The notes under the pieces were generated by a model. That model saw nothing but the letters and a program-made list of their open reading frames with translations, was not told the origin of the DNA and did not search any database. Below are positions 7,243 through 8,890 of a stretch of 8,890 nucleotides of DNA, one piece after another. Both the position numbers and the translations under genes were made by a program. The stretch is taken from positions 1 through 8,890 of the forward strand of contig DASQLD010000544.1 of NCBI GenBank assembly GCA_035630195.1. Reading direction: 5' to 3'. The stretch comes from DASQDN01 sp035630195. Lineage in GTDB: Bacteria > Acidobacteriota > Terriglobia > Bryobacterales > Bryobacteraceae. Position 1 is the stretch's first letter; each line of letters begins with the position of its first letter.

Positions 7243-7343
7243 AAGTGGTTTTCATTACGGGCTGCTATGCCTTAGTGAGTTTTAGGCGGCGATTCAAGGT
7301 ATTAACCCTAGAATTTTCCCCGCCAACAGAGCGTGGCGCAAGT

Positions 7344-7349
7344 TAAAAT
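7344..7349 (+). promoter_or_regulatory. Possible -10 box for the outer-membrane barrel gene
   Basis: TAAAAT, inside the AT-rich inverted repeat GTTAA-AA-TTAAC (7342-7353), ends 7 nt before ATG 7357, the same spacing as the box before the esterase gene. No Shine-Dalgarno sequence is present before the ATG, so a leaderless message is again suggested. The inverted repeat could alternatively be a small operator. No -35 match is clear. The rest of the 7216-7356 gap shows nothing else I can name. Confidence 0.35.
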
Positions 7350-7356
7350 TAACGTA

Positions 7357-8890
7357 ATGCGGTTCGGCGCCTTCATAGTGTTGAGTGTCTCGGCTTTCGC
7401 GCAGACGCCACGCGTCACCGATCTGCAGCGAGCTGTTGAAGAATTCAAGATTCAAACTCGGAATCTCGGCCTGCGAGCAGATAGCCCTCCTTCTGCTCGT
7501 CGGAAGTCGGTAAACCGTCCTAAATTCCGTGGACGAATTTTTGAGAACCTCCGCAACGATATTCTGGATGCCACGCCGCACGAGCTTCGCCAGCGGGGTT
7601 CGGACAAGAACCTACTGCGTCGTAACCAATTCGGATTCAACCTCGCCGGTCCCGTAGTTGGCCGGTCGACGTTCTTTTCTGTTTCCTACGAAGGTGTCCG
7701 GGAGCGGATTTCCCGATCGTTCCTGCGGACAGTTCCAACCACGCCGGAGCGCTCAGGCGATTTCAGCGCAACGGTCGACGCCGCAGGTCAACCTTTACCC
7801 CTTTTCGATCCGGCATCAACGCGGGCCAATCCGCATTTCGATCCGTCCGAGCCGGTGAGCACAACGAATCTTCAATACCTCCGAGACCCATTTCCGAACA
7901 ATGCGGTTCCGCGTTCCCGCGTCGATCCCGTGAGCGCGAGTGTCCTACCACACTATCCGGAGGCGAACACCAGTGTCGGTCCGTATTTTCGAAACAACTA
8001 TTTTGTCGTTAGTCCGGAGACGAATACCGCGAATGGCATGATCTTGAAGCTGGATCATACCGTAAACGAAAAGCATAAGGTCGACGTATCGACTGCTTTT
8101 TCGAACGGGTTTGCCGGATCGGCGAATGTTTTTCCGACAATTGCTGATTCCAACGCTTCGGACCGGCAGTTCGCCTCGCGGCGCGGAAGTCTTTCGCATG
8201 TCTACACTGGCTCGCCCCGCACTATTCACACCCTATATGTCGAGGCGGCGAGCGATCGTAGTGAGAATAAGGGCGAGATTTATCCGTCTTACCGATTCGG
8301 CGATAGCTATGCCGCGGCTGGCCGGGCCAATCCCAACGTGAAGAACGTTCGCAATGTCATTGATGCCGGTAACGGACTATCCACCCGGGTACGCAGCCAC
8401 TCCATTCGTCTGGCGACGCGCTGGCTACATCAGCAGCAGCATATTTTGGCGCCAACATATCCAGCCGGTTCTTTCCACTTCGGCTCCGGCTTGACGAGTC
8501 TGCCGGGCATAGTGAACACGGGGCATTCGTTTGCAAGCTTCCTCCTCGGTTTATCCGATGGGGCGGAGACGAGTGCCGTTCTCTCGCCTTCCTATTTTCG
8601 GACCGACCGGTACAATGTGTCAGGTCGGGACAGTTGGGAGATCCAAAAGGGCCTGACGCTCACTACATCGCTGAATCTTGAGGTGTCAACTCCTCGCACC
8701 GAGAAGTACGATCGCCAGTCGACAATTGATCCAAACGTGGTGAATCCCACCAACGGGCGGCTGGGAGCTTTGGTTTTCGCAAATCGCGGCGGTTATGGTC
8801 GAGGCTTCCAGCGAACCCAGACTCGACTGGAGCCCTCTTTTGGGCTTGCCTGGAATCCGTGGGGTCAGAACAAAACTGTCGTGCGAATGT
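7357..8890 (+). CDS. Oar-like/TonB-dependent-receptor-like outer-membrane barrel protein, partial, lacking usual N-terminal domains
   Basis: Frame open from ATG 7357 to the right edge, about 511 codons, 3' end missing. It begins with a short signal peptide (MRFGAFIVLSVSAFA, cleavage likely near Gln16). After a charged linker that includes LQRAVEEFKIQTRNL it goes straight into motifs of acidobacterial Oar-like TonB receptors: FENLRNDILDA, RRNQFGFNLAGPV (Asn90-Gln91-Phe92-Gly93), TFFSVSYEGVRER, TVPTTPERSGDF, LRDPFPNNAVPRSRVDPV and FRNNYFVVSPETN, followed by alternating barrel-strand sequence with aromatic residues. These proteins sit in the outer membrane and normally begin with a carboxypeptidase-regulatory-like domain of about 90 residues and a plug. 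Neither is visible here, and only about 90 residues precede the NQFG motif. Ligand and energy coupling are therefore unclear. It is probably transcribed separately from the operon before it, across a 141-bp gap. Family membership is good; function is open. Confidence 0.85.
   Translation, partial: MRFGAFIVLSVSAFAQTPRVTDLQRAVEEFKIQTRNLGLRADSPPSARRKSVNRPKFRGRIFENLRNDILDATPHELRQRGSDKNLLRRNQFGFNLAGPVVGRSTFFSVSYEGVRERISRSFLRTVPTTPERSGDFSATVDAAGQPLPLFDPASTRANPHFDPSEPVSTTNLQYLRDPFPNNAVPRSRVDPVSASVLPHYPEANTSVGPYFRNNYFVVSPETNTANGMILKLDHTVNEKHKVDVSTAFSNGFAGSANVFPTIADSNASDRQFASRRGSLSHVYTGSPRTIHTLYVEAASDRSENKGEIYPSYRFGDSYAAAGRANPNVKNVRNVIDAGNGLSTRVRSHSIRLATRWLHQQQHILAPTYPAGSFHFGSGLTSLPGIVNTGHSFASFLLGLSDGAETSAVLSPSYFRTDRYNVSGRDSWEIQKGLTLTTSLNLEVSTPRTEKYDRQSTIDPNVVNPTNGRLGALVFANRGGYGRGFQRTQTRLEPSFGLAWNPWGQNKTVVRM

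Noticed and set aside
7282..7331. GGCGG/CCGCC complementary segments in the gap before the barrel gene, considered as a riboswitch stem
   Set aside because: There is only one 5-bp pairing across a loop of about 30 nt, with no conserved aptamer pattern. It also lies upstream of the likely transcription start.

Overview
The window carries seven protein genes and almost no free space. Gene content and style suggest a soil Acidobacterium of the Solibacter/Bryobacter type. The reasons are a moderately high GC content by eye, an Oar-like outer-membrane barrel of the kind greatly expanded in that group, and secreted two-domain esterases next to sugar-acid genes. The taxonomic call is inference from gene style, not a database match.

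Left part, minus strand (1-2744): an M20 metallopeptidase (2744 to 1371) is followed after 9 nt by the lipid II flippase gene murJ, which starts at TTG 1361 and runs off the left edge. The two genes sit in the same reading frame, separated by the single TAG that ends the peptidase, so they look co-transcribed.

A 60-bp divergent intergenic region (2745-2804) holds -10-like boxes on both strands.

Middle part, plus strand (2805-7215): four closely packed genes read as one operon. (1) A secreted 718-residue protein with two alpha/beta-hydrolase domains, the first like carbohydrate esterase family 15 (glucuronoyl esterases). (2) A PfkB sugar kinase joined to it by an ATGA overlap. (3) A lyase of the dihydrodipicolinate synthase superfamily closest to 5-dehydro-4-deoxyglucarate dehydratase. 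(4) A small VOC-fold protein. A plausible joint role is release of uronic acids from plant glucuronoxylan outside the cytoplasm, followed by 2-keto-3-deoxy sugar-acid breakdown inside. This is inference from context.

Right part (7216-8890): a 141-bp gap with a weak hairpin and an AT-rich promoter-like box, then the start of an Oar-like/TonB-receptor-like outer-membrane protein cut by the right edge. It has a signal peptide but reaches barrel-type motifs within about 90 residues, so the usual carboxypeptidase-regulatory and plug domains appear to be missing.

No RNA genes, CRISPR arrays, insertion sequences or phage genes were seen. The most interesting points are the esterase active sites (a relocated acid in domain 1, a missing histidine in domain 2), the plug-less barrel protein, and signs that both exported proteins are made from leaderless transcripts.
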